A DNA stretch of 19,587 nucleotides. It comes from Paramarasmius palmivorus. Lineage: Eukaryota > Basidiomycota > Agaricomycetes > Agaricales > Marasmiaceae. Each line of letters starts with the position of its first letter. The first letter of the stretch is position 1. Where the stretch lies: assembly GCA_037176845.1 (NCBI GenBank), contig JAYKXP010000370.1:1-19587 (forward strand), written 5' to 3'. Position numbers and translations under genes: made by a program. Of this stretch, positions 19,085 through 19,587 are shown one piece after another. The notes beneath the pieces are model-generated. The model had not been told where the DNA came from. It saw only the letters and a program-made list of their open reading frames with translations, and made no database searches.

Positions 19085-19587
19085 GAAGATCAGCTTCCAT
19101 AGAAGAATCTCAAACAGAGCCATGGAACCTACCTCAGAACTGCGTCTCTTTCTCCTCAGAGCAGGGAGGGAGTACACGGCTCTCCACGCGTCAAATTCTT
19201 CCTGCTCTTCTTCCATCTTCTTAGCGTTTCGCTCAGACCCTTCAAAATGGTGGGTCGTCCGCATGTGGTCCCTTGTTTATCAAGAAGACCCCAAGTGTTT
19301 AATGACACGAACAAGGACAGTTTGTTATCGTGTTAGGAGCGTCGTAGAGTGTATTGAAGTGACGTTGATAGGAAAGGAAGGGAAAGGGAACGGTTCGAGA
19401 GCCGTGCATTTTAAAGCGGGAGAGGGTTGATACAACGAATAGCTGCACGATCGAGAGGAAATGGCCAATGGCGAGCAGCGAGCAAAATCCAAAGGCTGCC
19501 TACCGCATTGAAGACTCAGCTTTCCAGCGACTCAGTGTCCGATGGAAACCTCGCCCGTTTCAGATACTCGCCGCCCCCTTGAAAAGA
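19085..19587. other. Right end of window, possible partial exon
   Basis: A minus-strand frame at about 19264-19120 (MRTTHHFEGSERNAKKMEEE, then QEEFDAWRAVYSLPALRRKR) ends at a GAGGTAGGT donor-like site, so it could be one exon of an unrecognised gene or part of the retroelement-like segment next to it. The + strand frame 18963-19430 overlaps it and shows no motif. Confidence 0.3.

Noticed and set aside
19408..19434. Purine-rich AAAGCGGGAGAGGG followed by TTGATACA as a retroelement polypurine tract and LTR start
   Set aside because: No matching second LTR, integrase/RT frames or primer-binding site in the window.
1..19587. tRNA, rRNA or CRISPR features
   Set aside because: No cloverleaf-like blocks, rRNA words or regularly spaced repeats seen on either strand; CRISPR is not expected in a fungal genome.

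Overview
The window is nuclear DNA of a filamentous basidiomycete, most likely an agaricomycete. Genes are split by many 45-75 bp GT-AG introns, and the recognised families (DUF6534 membrane proteins, CAP59-type mannosyltransferase, a fungal WW-domain protein, a Tad-like LINE RNase H remnant) fit that group. I identified families from remembered motifs; no search was run.

Layout. Positions 1 to about 800 hold exons 5-9 of a decayed DUF6534 paralogue (+ strand), cut by the window edge. Next come two minus-strand housekeeping-type genes: a CAP59-family glycosyltransferase (2097-3386, perhaps with a 5' exon up to 3667) and a WW-domain protein (4422-5270). The CAP59 gene carries a 38-nt poly(A) run in its coding strand that encodes 13 lysines in frame. 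From 6790 there is a tandem pair of DUF6534 genes on the + strand. The first (6790-8316, 10 exons, 349 aa) is intact. The second (8909-15670) has the same exon plan but is split by two different class II elements, each inside a coding exon.

Element 1 (9589-12318, 2730 bp) has perfect 159-bp terminal inverted repeats and a 7-bp target duplication. It has no visible transposase but carries a spliced gene-like cargo on the minus strand (10209-11029). Element 2 (12753-15261, 2509 bp) starts CACCAGC, has a 2-bp AG duplication and has subterminal arrays of TTGCAAT-like words, as CACTA/CMC-type elements do. It also appears non-autonomous. Removing each element plus one copy of its duplication restores a 342-aa reading frame with exon lengths matching the neighbour, so both insertions look recent.

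The right third is repeat-rich: a fold-back cluster (15967-16205), a decayed LINE 3' end on the minus strand (about 16241-17590), a GAGTCGCT-type minisatellite (18490-18627) and a 449-bp LTR-like segment (18636-19084). No convincing intact gene lies there. The window reads as a local DUF6534 family growing by tandem duplication and losing members both by point decay and by transposon insertion.
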